NCBI GenBank assembly: GCA_035610365.1
Contig: CM069435.1
Span: forward strand, 90,615,389 to 90,679,388
DNA from: Aquatica leii
Taxonomy: Eukaryota; Arthropoda; Insecta; Coleoptera; Lampyridae
DNA length: 64,000 bases
Reading direction: 5' to 3'
Positions within the stretch are counted from its first letter, which is position 1. Every line of letters begins with the position of its first letter. Under the pieces are notes generated by a model. That model had not been told where the DNA came from. It searched no databases and saw nothing but the letters and a program-made list of their open reading frames with translations. Made by a program: the position numbers and the translations under genes. This document shows positions 44,958 to 55,412 of this stretch, one piece after another.

Positions 44958-46691
44958 TTAGTGCTGAGTACTGCATTTACGATAAAAGCATTGTTCTCCA
45001 ATAAAAGCGACAGAAGCAAGAAGTAAGCCAAAACCCAATAGTACGAAAACCGGGTAAAGATCTTCCATATTGAGTTTTCTGTTTTCGGTGATAAAATGTT
45101 TTGTACTATTTTTAAAAAGGAAATCATATTTATTACCATAATGATTTATAATGCCCGATTCAAGTAGTCGAATTAGAATTTTATTAAAAGGAAATGCAAA
45201 ATATGATGTTTCTTGGGAGATAAAGACGTTTTTTAAAACACCGACATAAGAGTTGTCTTTAAAATAAGTGTAACTATTCTTAGAATATTTCAAAGATTCA
45301 AATACGTTGTCCTGTACAAGAACAACGTAATTGATATCGGAGTTCCAGTTTATTAGCAAATCCATATATTCCCTGACATCGTAATAGATAAATTTTGTTT
45401 TGATGTTGTTAAAACTAAAATCGTTTTCTGTAAAGTTGTATTCACGAAAGTAAAACTCTGTAACTATTATTGAATGATTAGACATTGTCAATTCTTCAAA
45501 TGATCGAATTGGTTGCTCATATTGCGGAACTGTTAACAATGTAACTAGTTTACCAGTAAACACAGACTGAATGTGAATTGAGTAAGTTACGTACGCCAAA
45601 AATAAAAATTTAAAAGCAGGAAAAAATGGCTTACAGTTTGTTGTTCCAAAAATTGTCATTGAGAACATCTCCAAAAAATATAGTGACGAATCCTGTCGAC
45701 GAGTCGGATATTCGAGTTTCTGTATCAAACCAAAAACAACCAAACTTACAACAAATGCCACAACTATTAAAACCCATACTGCATTTTTAAAAGCAAGCTT
45801 TAAGCTCTCCATAGGATTAATCCTTTTAGGAGTAGGAACTATCCATACATAATCTTGTTCGTTATAAACAGCACTACACGAAAATTTTTCACATTCTCTA
45901 AGCGAGCCTATTAGAATCATATAGGAAATCGTACAGTTGGGTAGATCTCTGTCATCTGTTATAAAAAATCTCATATTTAGAAATTCGGCAATTGTGTTTA
46001 AACTCTCAATAGCTGTATATGAAGGTCTGCTTCGGTTTCGATGCCAAAAAAAATTTGATGCAGCACAAACGCAGAAAAAACACTTATTATAATTTCTTAA
46101 AACTTTGGGAAATTTGACAATTTTGGTATCATTGACAATGTATTTAGTTAACATCCCTACTTCCGTTCCACATTGGTTTAGTATAGCATGAGGGTCACCA
46201 ACAAAAAGTTTTATAAGCTCATCTTGCGCCATTAAATCGTACGTTAACACAACCAAATTAACTAATTGAACCTTCCACATTAATTTAAATACATGCTGTA
46301 AAATATATGTTTTCACGATCGGCGCAATAAACAAAACTTGTCTTAACGGTCGCTTATTTAATGTCCAAATTTTACTAGTATAAAATTTATTGATAATTGA
46401 AAACAAAGTAGAGAAATTTTCTGAATGAATTATGAAATTTTGTTTGTGTCCAATAGACGTATTTAGAATCATACTTTCGTATCTCATATCTATAAACATG
46501 CTTGGATTTGTAACATAATCGGGAAAAACGGAACTTCCAGAATCATCATATATAAACAGTAAAGTGTCATCTTTATGAAAAATATTTTCAATAGTCCGTT
46601 TAACTATACTCTTCACACTTTCGATTTGTTCTTCGTTTTTAATTATAAATGCCAGAATCGGCGTAAGATAAATAACATTCAATATCAACAT
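44958..46691 (-). CDS. Divergent ionotropic receptor D, intact, single exon
   Basis: 577 residues, intact paralogue of receptor C, well above 90% identical by eye. It has a signal peptide (residues 1-16), DYVTNPSMF and GHKQNFIIHS motifs, two conserved cysteine pairs in the S1 half, WIVPTPKRINPMES before TM1 (about 304-325), TM2 YSIHIQSVFTGKLVTLLTVP, S2, and TM3 YPVFVLLGFGLLLASVAF. It keeps the Glu codon that is a stop in receptor C. Start and stop match receptors A and C. Expected product: a chemosensory ligand-gated cation channel subunit; ligand unknown. Confidence 0.94.
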   Translation of the reverse strand: MLILNVIYLTPILAFIIKNEEQIESVKSIVKRTIENIFHKDDTLLFIYDDSGSSVFPDYVTNPSMFIDMRYESMILNTSIGHKQNFIIHSENFSTLFSIINKFYTSKIWTLNKRPLRQVLFIAPIVKTYILQHVFKLMWKVQLVNLVVLTYDLMAQDELIKLFVGDPHAILNQCGTEVGMLTKYIVNDTKIVKFPKVLRNYNKCFFCVCAASNFFWHRNRSRPSYTAIESLNTIAEFLNMRFFITDDRDLPNCTISYMILIGSLRECEKFSCSAVYNEQDYVWIVPTPKRINPMESLKLAFKNAVWVLIVVAFVVSLVVFGLIQKLEYPTRRQDSSLYFLEMFSMTIFGTTNCKPFFPAFKFLFLAYVTYSIHIQSVFTGKLVTLLTVPQYEQPIRSFEELTMSNHSIIVTEFYFREYNFTENDFSFNNIKTKFIYYDVREYMDLLINWNSDINYVVLVQDNVFESLKYSKNSYTYFKDNSYVGVLKNVFISQETSYFAFPFNKILIRLLESGIINHYGNKYDFLFKNSTKHFITENRKLNMEDLYPVFVLLGFGLLLASVAFIGEQCFYRKCSTQH

Positions 46692-46907
46692 TTTAAACGT
46701 TGACTAAACAGTAACGATATACGCGTACGAAGAATATCTACAACGCATTAACAACATTTCGTTGTATCTTTCCATACAAACACAATAATTACGGTAATGG
46801 TAAGAAATACATATGTAAATACAAGCACTCAACCAAAAATATCGTTTTTTTATTTAGATGTAAAAAGCGCATTAAGTTGAATTCCATTGTCACTGATCGA
46901 TTTAAAA
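46692..46907 (-). promoter_or_regulatory. Conserved upstream flank of receptor D
   Basis: Same elements as ahead of receptor C, with CGCGTACGA at 46722-46730, 31 bp from the start codon. The 303-bp palindromic insertion begins about 230 bp upstream of the start, splitting the flank. Confidence 0.5.
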
Positions 46908-47009
46908 TAACATATTCTTTTTTTTTAGACATAAAACTTTCACCATAAAACATATTAAATTATTTTTAGGGTAATTGGTGTATTATTTATTTAGAATAAT
47001 ATAAACGCG

Positions 47010-47041
47010 AGCTTTCGAACTTGGTCTAAGTTCTTCGTCAG
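47010..47041 (-). ncRNA. Hammerhead-ribozyme-like core, left arm
   Basis: CTGACGA at complement 47035-47041, perfect 6-bp stem GAACTT (complement 47028-47033) with AAGTTC (complement 47017-47022), 5-base loop AGACC, then GAAA at complement 47013-47016. Confidence 0.6.
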
Positions 47042-47139
47042 GCAAAAATTAAATTAACTTGACAATTATAAAAACTAAGGTAAGTTATTGTTTTTAGTTA
47101 CCTTAGTTTTTATAATTGTCAAATTAATTTAATTTTTGC

Positions 47140-47172
47140 CTGACGAAGAACTTAGACCAAGTTTGAAAGCTC
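47140..47172 (+). ncRNA. Hammerhead-ribozyme-like core, right arm
   Basis: CTGACGA at 47140-47146, same stem with one G-T pair, GAAA at 47165-47168. Mirror of the left arm. Confidence 0.58.
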
Positions 47173-47374
47173 GCATTTATATTATTCTAAATAAATAATA
47201 CACCAATTACCCTAAAAATATTTTAACATATTCTTTGTATAACAATGTAAAACAAAGTAATATTTTTAAATAAACGCCGTAAGCATTATTAAGTGAAACT
47301 TGTTAGAACTGATTAGATTTTAAACAATTTTAAACATTTAGTGTTAAAGACGCATAGAAAAAGAAAATAATACA

Positions 47375-47407
47375 GCGTTCCCGAAGTATTTGAAAACTTC
47401 GGGACGC
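47375..47407. repeat. Hairpin at the edge of the segmental duplication, second copy
   Basis: Same CCCGAAGT / ACTTCGGG hairpin as 30364-30396. Confidence 0.6.
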
Positions 47408-47591
47408 TTATCGAAAAGAATGGAATATTCTGAATTCCGATAACGAAAGCTATTTATAAAATAATAAGAGAAATTTATATCAAAAAGCTTTAACCAATTT
47501 CCTATGCTTATAATATTTTTTAATTAATTTTGTCAACGAAAAACGTCATTGACGATGCATACAGTTCCAAACGACAAAACGAACAAAGTTT

Positions 47592-48040
47592 ATGTGCCCT
47601 GTGCAACATAATTATCAACGACAACGGCCACGCCACGTTCGCGTAACAATATTGAAAAAATGTGTCAAATCTACTGAAAAGCGAAAAATTGAACCTGAAT
47701 CTAGTATGGATCAACCAGTAATTAAGACACAACTTAAGCGAACAGTGTTTGAATCTTATAAGAAATTCAAGGAACTAGAAAATGTTAAAGCAGAAGTCAT
47801 GGAGAGTGAAAAAGTTCCATCTACCATTACTAAAATTATTAAACCGCTTACAATAATGTTGCATGTCATTATAATGAATCACAAGTATTTGGTAGACAGT
47901 ATTAGATATACAATTACAGAAAAGTTTTATATACAATATTCTAAAAACCGCATTAATATTTTTACGGGCAACATGCAAGATTACAAGACTCTACTTAATA
48001 AACTTGATGACAACATGAAACATCAGGCGTATACTGAGAG
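47592..48040 (+). pseudogene. Jockey-type LINE ORF1 (gag-like) fragment
   Basis: The first ~150 codons of an open frame resemble the N-terminal part of Jockey-clade ORF1 proteins: a basic stretch, then KPLTIMLHVIIMNHKYLVDS and YKTLLNKLDDNMKHQAYTE. These match the K-P-P-I/H-G...N-Y-K-x-L pattern that precedes the PRE_C2HC zinc domain. The zinc domain is missing. The final codons to 48149 read through an unrelated antisense fragment. Confidence 0.6.
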
Positions 48041-48044
48041 ATTC

Positions 48045-48340
48045 ATCTATCAAAACCAACGCATTTGTATCAAATCCTTTTTGTATTACCTCCACTTGAT
48101 CGATGTGTGTCTGATAGTGAGAAGACCACACTGTGCTTCCGTATTTTAGAATTGGTCTAACTAGTAAAATGTATAAGACATTGAGAACAGTTAGTAAATT
48201 AAACTGTTTAGTATTTCTTGATACAAGTTCCAAGATTGAATTTACTTTTTTAACAATATTTTTGATGTAACATCTAAGTCTAGCGATACATCGACGGTGA
48301 CTCCAAAATCTTTTACAATGTCTTGACGAACAAGGTTTTG
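48045..48340 (-). pseudogene. Jockey-type LINE reverse transcriptase C-terminal fragment
   Basis: On the minus strand the segment reads VTVDVSLD, then LYILLVRPILKYGSTVWSSH and a QVEVIQK tail, the conserved thumb region after the RT palm in Jockey-clade LINEs (LVRPILEYGS.VWSPH). It contains frameshifts. It lies in inverted orientation right against the ORF1 fragment, so the two may derive from one rearranged element. Confidence 0.75.
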
Positions 48341-48357
48341 AAACAAAAGTTAAAACC

Positions 48358-48490
48358 GTTTTTTAACATAAACGTCAAAGGCAGCAAACAACAAAACGTA
48401 TTAAAATTTTTTAAACAAAACCCGTTATTAATCTAAAAGATATTGTATGGCTCCCCTATCAGAAAATCAAAGAAATTACTACAATTACAT
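48358..48490 (+). repeat. Dispersed repeat shared with 31009-31140
   Basis: Same blocks in the same order, over about 130 bp. Family unknown. It abuts the LINE copy 2. Confidence 0.65.
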
Positions 48491-48529
48491 TGATGCTTGC
48501 ATCACAGTATTGATAGACATAGATGTGTG

Positions 48530-50521
48530 CAAGTCGAATCGACAGGATCGAAAAGAAAAAGCAAACGACAAGAAATTGTGCAAGAAGCTTTTGCAAGGAA
48601 CAAGCGAACAAATTAGAAGCCCGATAAAGAAGGAAAGTGATAAAGAGAAGGAGTAATGGAGATGTGTAAAGAGATGATTAAAGAAATAAAGCAGATGAGG
48701 GAAGAGAACAATAAATTAGTAGTTAATCTGGAGAAGATCACGGAAGAGTTAAGAAAAGAAAAAGAAGAGCGAAGAGAGATATGCGATATGTGAGAAAAAC
48801 AAATAAGAGCATGGAAGAGAAAATAGAAAATTTGGAAAGAAGGGTGGAAAGTCAAGAGGGAAAGAAGAACGTAAAAAACAAGTAGATAACTTGTTTAAAA
48901 ATGAATTAGGAGTAAAGAAAGGTATAAGAGACGCAATTAAAGAGAGGGTTAATACCTACTGGTAAAATTGAGTTTCGTGAAAGATAAGCTAAAAATATTA
49001 AAGAAAAAAGGAAGGCTAAGAGGAACAAAGATATTTATAAATGATGATATGACGCCAGTGAAAAGAAAGATACAAAGAAATATAAGGATAGAAGGAAGAA
49101 GACTAAACGAAAAAGGAAAACGAATAAAAATAGAGTTTATAAAATTATGGGTTGAGGGAGAGGAACGTAAAAGAAAATAAATTAGAAAGGAGGCTAAAAA
49201 ACTAAAAATAAGGAGAGTAAATGATAAAAAAAGGGGACGACCAGGCAAAGATAAAAGATAACGATAAAGAAAAAACGAAGGAAATAAGTTTAGTTTTTTG
49301 GAACGTTGCAAGAGTTAAAAATAAAGGAGCCAAATTTTGGAAGTATATAGAAGGGTTTGACATTGTCGCTTTAGTAAAAACGTGACTGGAGGAGAAAGAT
49401 TGGGAAAGATAGAAAGTAAATTTACCAGAAGGATATAGATGGAATGTACAGTTCGCGACAAGAAAAGAAAAAAAAGGATGAGCGCAAGGTGGTATAATAA
49501 CAAAAATTAAGAAAAGAATGGGTAGTAGAAGAAGAGGAGAATAAAAAACAAGAGCAAGAAATAGTAGTAAATCAAATATGAAGCATAGATATACAGTAAT
49601 AACAGTGTACTGTCAAGAAATGAAACAAACAATAAAAAATTTAAAACAGCTACTGATTTAAGAGAAGAGAAGAAAATTAATAATAGGTGGAGATTTTAAC
49701 GCAAAAATTGAAGAAGGTGGGGGTATGACAGTAAATGGGGAAAAAATAAAAATAGTAACGATAGATAAGACATTAAACAAAAAAGGAAGAGAGCTATTAG
49801 AATTATGTGAGGGGAAGGGGTAGACTACACTCAACGGAAATATAGAAGAAGGGGATAGAGAAAAATATACATATATAAGTGAGAAAGGAGAATCTATAAT
49901 AGATTATGTAATGGTTAAAAGGGGGGTTTTGGAGAAAATAGAAAGTTTTAAAATAGGAGAAGAAGTTGATTCTGACCATCAGCCATTAAAAGTAAGGTTA
50001 AAAGGTTGGAAGAGAGAAATAAAAAAATTAGACTCAGTTTGGCGGGAGACAGATGAATGGTATGGACAGATGAAAATATTGAGGTTCATAGGAAAAAAGT
50101 AGAAGAGCAACAATGAATGGAAGAAGTAGTAGGAGAAGGAGAGAAAGAACTGATTAATAAAATCGATCAAGCAGTAGAAAAAAAAAGATACAAGAAAAAA
50201 ACGAGTATAGAGAAAATAAGTGGTGGAATAAAGAATGCAGTGAAGAGCTAAGAAGAGGTAAAAGAAAGTGGAAAAAAGAAAAAATTGATATTCAGGAATA
50301 TAAAATATTGAGATCACAATATAGAAAAGAGTGTGGTAAGAGAAAAGAGGAATATAGAAAAGAGTTGGAGGAACATATAAAAATGTTAGAAACTGAAAAA
50401 GACATGGAGCTTTTGAATAAGAAAAGAAAAATTGGCAAGAAAGGGAGGGGCACAAATTGATATGAAAAAATGTAAAGAACATTGCATAAATGCCTTAGAG
50501 GGAGAAGAAGAGAGGAAGGGT
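48530..50521 (+). mobile_element. LINE retrotransposon, copy 2 (5' half only)
   Basis: Homologous to 36119-37846. It holds the ORF1 coiled-coil region (from CKSNRQDRKEKANDKK) and the endonuclease with its full C-terminal part (VKRGVLEKIESFKIGEEVDS and SDHQPLKVRL, the conserved SDH motif) that copy 1 has lost. It is truncated at 50521 before the reverse transcriptase. It has many frameshifts. Together with copy 1 it covers the whole element. Confidence 0.87.
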
Positions 50522-50821
50522 GAGTAGGGTAGATTCGCCGTTTTTACGCCACTGCAGCTCCCCCTTCTCTTACTTTTCTTATGGGCAATTAACATGTAGG
50601 CTCCCTCTTCACTCATGTAAGCTCCTCCGTCCACTTCTCCTGTTTTAAACCAATCAGAATTGATGACGCCCCACTGGCACCATTTTTAATTATTACCAAG
50701 CAACCCGATTGGTCGAAACCACTCCTACTTATTTTCAGCCACACCCATCAACCGATTTGAATGCGTTCGGGTAAGATCGGAGTTTCTTCGTATACATTCG
50801 TGTGCGCTCGTAATTTTCAAA
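50522..50821. other. GC-richer segment with CCAAT-like boxes
   Basis: Markedly GC-richer than its surroundings, with AACCAATCAG near 50648 and GATTGGTCG near 50709 (the inverted motif). It ends in the tandem repeat at 50822. No open frame of note. It could be the control end of an unidentified element. Confidence 0.4.
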
Positions 50822-51160
50822 TTTGAATTTCGTGTAAGTTCGGGTGCGCGCGTAATTGTTCAAATTTTAAGATCGGGTTTTCATTTTTCAGCGTTTTTTT
50901 TTAATTTGAATTTCGTGTAAGATCGGGTTTTCATTACTGCAGGCTTTTTACAAATTTGAATTTCGTGTAAGTTCGGGTGCGCGCTTAATTTTTCAAATTT
51001 TAGGATCGGGTTTGTATTTTCCCGCTTTTTTTTTAATTTGAATTTCGTGTAAGATCGGGAGAGATCCGGTTTTCATTACGGCGGGCTTTTTACAAATTTA
51101 AATTTCATGTAAGTTCGGGTGCGCGCGCAACTTTTTAGATTTTAAGATGAGGTTTTTCTC
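50822..51160. repeat. Tandem repeat of two alternating subunits, about 135-bp period
   Basis: TTTGAATTTCGTGTAAG recurs at 50822, 50905, 50955, 51037 and (changed) 51097. It is followed alternately by TTCGGGTGCGCGC and by ATCGGG with TTTTCATTAC. The composite period is 132-142 bp. CpG-rich compared with the genome background. Confidence 0.85.
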
Positions 51161-51180
51161 AGCTCCGTTCGAGGAACGAG

Positions 51181-51591
51181 TTTTTTTGCATTCGGGTAAA
51201 ATCAATAAAACACTTATTGCAATTACAATAAATACTATATTTACAATATTTGGTAGTGTGATTAAATTATTTATATAATAAGGTGAAATACATTGATTAA
51301 CAGATGTATAATATATTATTCAGTCTGTTTCTGTTGTATAATTTCAAAATATACATACTTTATATTTTACATAATACTATATTAAATTAAACCGCCACAT
51401 TTAAATGTACGAGTTCTATCAATAGATTCCGTTTCCATTTTATTCTACATTGTTTCATTTTTTGTATCTAATCAAAAAATAACATAAACAAAATATGCTG
51501 CAGGTGGAAAGGCAACATATAGTATGTCACTAAACACACTATAACCACCAAACTTGAGTTCATACGTTATAATAGAGAATAAAATAGCAAT
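51181..51591. other. AT-rich flank of the DNA polymerase relic
   Basis: No coding signal. Might belong to the polymerase-bearing element. Confidence 0.4.
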
Positions 51592-54105
51592 TTATGTTTC
51601 CTCTATGTTTATACATTTGTTCGGTATATCATTATGTCCCCAAGCTAATGTACTAACTGAATTATTACATAAAAACCTTTTATCGTCAAAAAAAGAGAAT
51701 GCAACCTTATTTTTTAGTTCTGTATATATAGTATATAAATACGATCTAAAGCCACTAAATTTTCTGTAAATCTTTTCTCCATGTATTAAAGTAGCTTTTC
51801 TGTATTCATCTATTGTCAAATTTTTTGAAGCGTGATAAGGAACACCCTTTGCTTTAGGAGTTAATTCGCCCTCACAATTTACAATATAAGCCTTAGAACC
51901 GGTTCCCAAAAATTCCCATAATATTCTACCTCCATATTCGTCCTTCATTCTTCCTACCACAGAACTCGATATTGGAATTTGGTGTATTATTTAACGTAAA
52001 ATTTGATGTGTCAAATTTATCTAAATCCTGTTTCATATCACTATAAAAATTATTGGTTTGAACTTCTAAAATGAAAGAATCGGTATCTGTATATAAAAGA
52101 CAAACCCTATCACCGTATTTAACCTTTAGATGATTATAATAAAAATTATACATGATTAATTTAGATATTTCTATAACGCAAAAACCTACATAAATGGGTT
52201 TATTATATTTGATGTTTAACCTATCCATCTGTATAGCAACTAAAGTCTGATTTTTTAGGTTTGAAAATACTAGACAGTTTTTAAAATTTGGTTTTGATAC
52301 AAGGGTTTCTACACCCACTTTCTTACCAATGTTTTTCCAATGTGTCAATAGCCGAACATCTACTCGTTTATCAACATTTTCCATTGTCTTGCCAAAAACA
52401 GAGTTATTCATTAATTTAAAAAAGTCTTTTTCAAATTTGTTTTTAGATTTATTTCGCATCTGAGTGTTAAGATCAATATATGGTTTTAACCAAACAGATT
52501 GTTTAAATTTTAGTATTCTATAAATTTTTGTTAATATCAAACCATTAGCAATTGCTTGTTGTAAATTGCGAATGTGTATTACATATTTTTCCTTATTCCT
52601 CAAATTTGGAATTAATTTTTTTATTTTAGTTTTAGAGTTTGGGGGGGGGGATAATAGACTCTACACAAAAAGGCAAGTCATTATGTAAATCATGTAATAC
52701 TTGCGGATACTTTAAATCAACTTCTAAAATATATCCAATTTCAGAATTAACATAATTTTTATTTAAACTAAAGCTTTCAACATCTTCTACCGACAACCAT
52801 TCAAAGTTTTTGATAGGCATAACCTCCGACATTGACGCGCCATATAAATTCGTCGCATCGATGTCTATTATAAAAGAAGATGGTTTGTTTGCATCATAAT
52901 TTGGAATAAATACATTATTGGCAATCGCTTGTCTCTTACTATACATACTTATCCCCCCTCTGATGCCTTTTTTTATAAAATGTATCATATCGACATCTGT
53001 AAATAATTCTAACTCAACACCAGTGAGTTTTAGAGCCGCATCCCAAGCCAGACCCGGTGCTGTAAGGTATTGTGCTGGATTCAACCCATAAATATTTAAA
53101 CATATTTCTCGAAAATTTTCATAAACATCGGTCAATAACAAAACATCTGATTTGAGATATAAATCTGAATCCTCCCCCAAATTTTTACATTCAAATAAAT
53201 TCCATACCTCGTGAGCCCGCGTATAGTCAATTTCTGATATATTCGAATCGCCTAATTGATCATAAAATTCATTATATGAAGGCAAGCGAGTTTCTTTTAG
53301 CCTTGCATACGAATATATATAAGAATACGGAAAAACACCTTTTTGCCTGATAAGATTAAATTGATTAACATCGGAAAAATATTTTCTTACATGAACGAAT
53401 TGGTCAGGGTTCAAATTTTGAGCAAGTTTATCTAACGATGAAGCCATAAATCGAAATGAATCTAAAAATTTTAATCGAAAAGGAGGAATTGCTTCAGTTT
53501 GATTAATTATTGTTTTACTAAAAGTGATGTATTTTTCTTTATTCTGTGCAATTACGTTAATGTTTTTATGGTTACAAGCTAATTCTTTGATAAACAAATG
53601 TGTATTATAATTACTCAAAATATGAAAAAAAAAAACGGGATTAAATGTGGAAGCTAAAAATTTAAATTTCAAACACCGTGTGCAGCTCCTCGAAATTGTC
53701 CAGTTAAATGACAATGGTCCCTAACAATTTGAGAATTAGGTTCAAACTCATTTAAACAAATATGAAAACATTTTGCATTTTCAAATTCAAATTTTTGTTC
53801 AAAAGTTAGATCGTTCATAGGTTTTGGTGTAACAAAATATTCGGAATAAATTTTCTCGCAATCGTAAGTTAGTGTTTCTATAAAAATTTGTGCGCAATCT
53901 GGACCTCTATACGTATAAAACTTAGATAAGCTATCATCGAATAAACATTTTATGAAACAAGCAAAACTATAAGGATTATTTTTAAACGTTTTAACCGTAA
54001 ATGATTCTTGCGGATTTGGTTCGTTAAAGCTAATTGGTTGTAGAATGCACTCAAAATCAGCATACACGACAAAGGGTACTTTTAGCTTTTTTCCATAATT
54101 TTCAA
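51592..54105 (-). pseudogene. Protein-primed type B DNA polymerase (Maverick/Polinton-type), frameshifted
   Basis: Four open pieces on the minus strand together give most of a family B polymerase of the viral/mobile-element branch (DNA_pol_B_2). 53669-54105 has the VVYADFEC exonuclease I motif and the CHLTGQFRGAAH block. 52632-53714 has FHILSNYNTHLF (Exo II-like) and the DIDATNLYGASMS polymerase A motif. 51926-52603 has NSVFGKTMENV and the YTDTDSFILE catalytic C motif. 51592-51960 is the C-terminal tail. Frameshifts are at about 53690, in a 10-base G run near 52645, and near 51950. The N-terminus is missing, and no integrase, capsid or protease gene of a Polinton is nearby, so this is a fragment of an endogenous element. 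Confidence 0.87.
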
Positions 54106-55089
54106 ATTATGGTTTGAAAGTTGTAATTTAAAACCGGAATATTAAAAGTCGACACCCAAATTTGTAATTGACACCAGAAATCGGTTTGTTGAAGCGGCTT
54201 AAAAATCAGTTATCGTTTTTCTTTTTTAATTTTTTTTTTCAATTGCCAGTGCTAAGTTTAATAAACTAGTTTCCTAATTCGTTTGCCACTAATATTCGCT
54301 GTTTTAGCTCTTTTGTTTTCTTCGTGTCTGTCGGAGTTTTCTTTCGAGCTCTCTGGTTGAGTTCTCTTTGTAAAACTGTAACTAAAAAGTAATAAACGTA
54401 GCGGAACAAAGGATCCCAGGGGCTTGATGGCGTTTTTCTATAGCTTTGGGTTTAAAAGCGAGGTGACCTGGTGAAGGATTTATACCAAAAACAAAAACAA
54501 AAAAAAACTCGGAAAGTAAAGGTATTTATAAGTATCTTTAAGCGTACGTTTGGGACATCGAGAAGCCGCAAAACCTCGACCCACTTTCGTCCACGCGCTT
54601 CGGGGTCATGACTGCTGCTTGCGCTGCATCATGAGTAATGAATAGTGCAACTCACGCTACGGATTAAATGAAAGGAAATCAGTACGGACTTCGTAATTGA
54701 AATAATTCTGTCGTGAACTTGACGTCAAGGACCACGGGCGGTGTTATTTTTTTAATTCTCACGCGCGATCACGGGTGGATATGCTACCGGTTACGGTAGC
54801 CGCGGAAATATAATTTAAACTTTAGCGCATAATTGTTTGCTTCCAGAGTCTATTTTAGACCTGCTTTATTCTTATATTCTATTTTTTTGTGTAAGTTATT
54901 TGATATTGTGATTTATACTAGTGGCGTAACCGTCGAATGGCTCTTTCCGTTCCGGAATTTGCTGTTAATCTATATATACTCAATAAACTTAATATTTTTT
55001 TTTCTTTCTTTTTCTCCACCTTCCCCATTGGAACATAACAAAACTAAGGCAGTTTTTATAAAAATGATTGTGCTTACTTAATTGGACCC
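54106..55089. other. GC-richer non-coding stretch
   Basis: Contains GC-rich patches near 54540-54800. One of them (around 54565-54605) resembles a degenerate version of the hammerhead-like repeat on the minus strand (ACGAAAGTGGGTCGAGG). No gene, no defined ends. The short plus-strand frame at 54833-55081 is not recognised. Confidence 0.4.
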
Positions 55090-55412
55090 TTTCATTTACA
55101 GAAAACGCCAAAAATTGTGGACAATGGTAAAGAAAGTGCGTTGCGGAACATACTGCGAATTTGTGCGAATTATTTTCTTTTGGGGTACTAAACTTTTCAC
55201 AATTAGATAAATAATAATTGGTATGCTTAAGTGCATTAAATAAATCAATACAGGTAGGTCATTCTTTAAGTTTGCCATTACAATTAGGCAAAGTGATTTT
55301 TGGAAGTCTAATTGAAGAACTACTTTCTTGCGCTGGTTTGTATTTGCTTTGATGTGTTTTTATTAAGTAATACATTGTATCAGCTGCTTGACGTACAGCA
55401 TCATGTTTTTCG

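Larger units (their letters stand above)
46921..47223. mobile_element. 303-bp palindromic insertion with paired hammerhead-like cores
   Basis: Absent from the duplicate at 30.2 kb, so the insertion and its 13-bp target duplication TAACATATTCTTT (46908-46920 and 47224-47236) can be read directly. The arms (about 46956-47085 and 47095-47222) are near-perfect inverted repeats around a short loop, giving a very long hairpin. Each arm carries a hammerhead-like core. It is PLE-like in structure but has no coding sequence. Confidence 0.82.
44303..47447. repeat. Segmental duplication, copy 2 (with receptor D)
   Basis: Homologous to 27655-30439. The left junction cuts the Gypsy reverse transcriptase. 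Relative to copy 1 it has a 303-bp insertion at 46921-47223 and small indels in the 3' flank. Sequence similarity is high throughout, so the event is recent relative to other paralogues. Confidence 0.9.

Noticed and set aside
48613-50482. Minus-strand hydrophobic frames over LINE copy 2
   Set aside because: Same purine-bias artefact as in copy 1.
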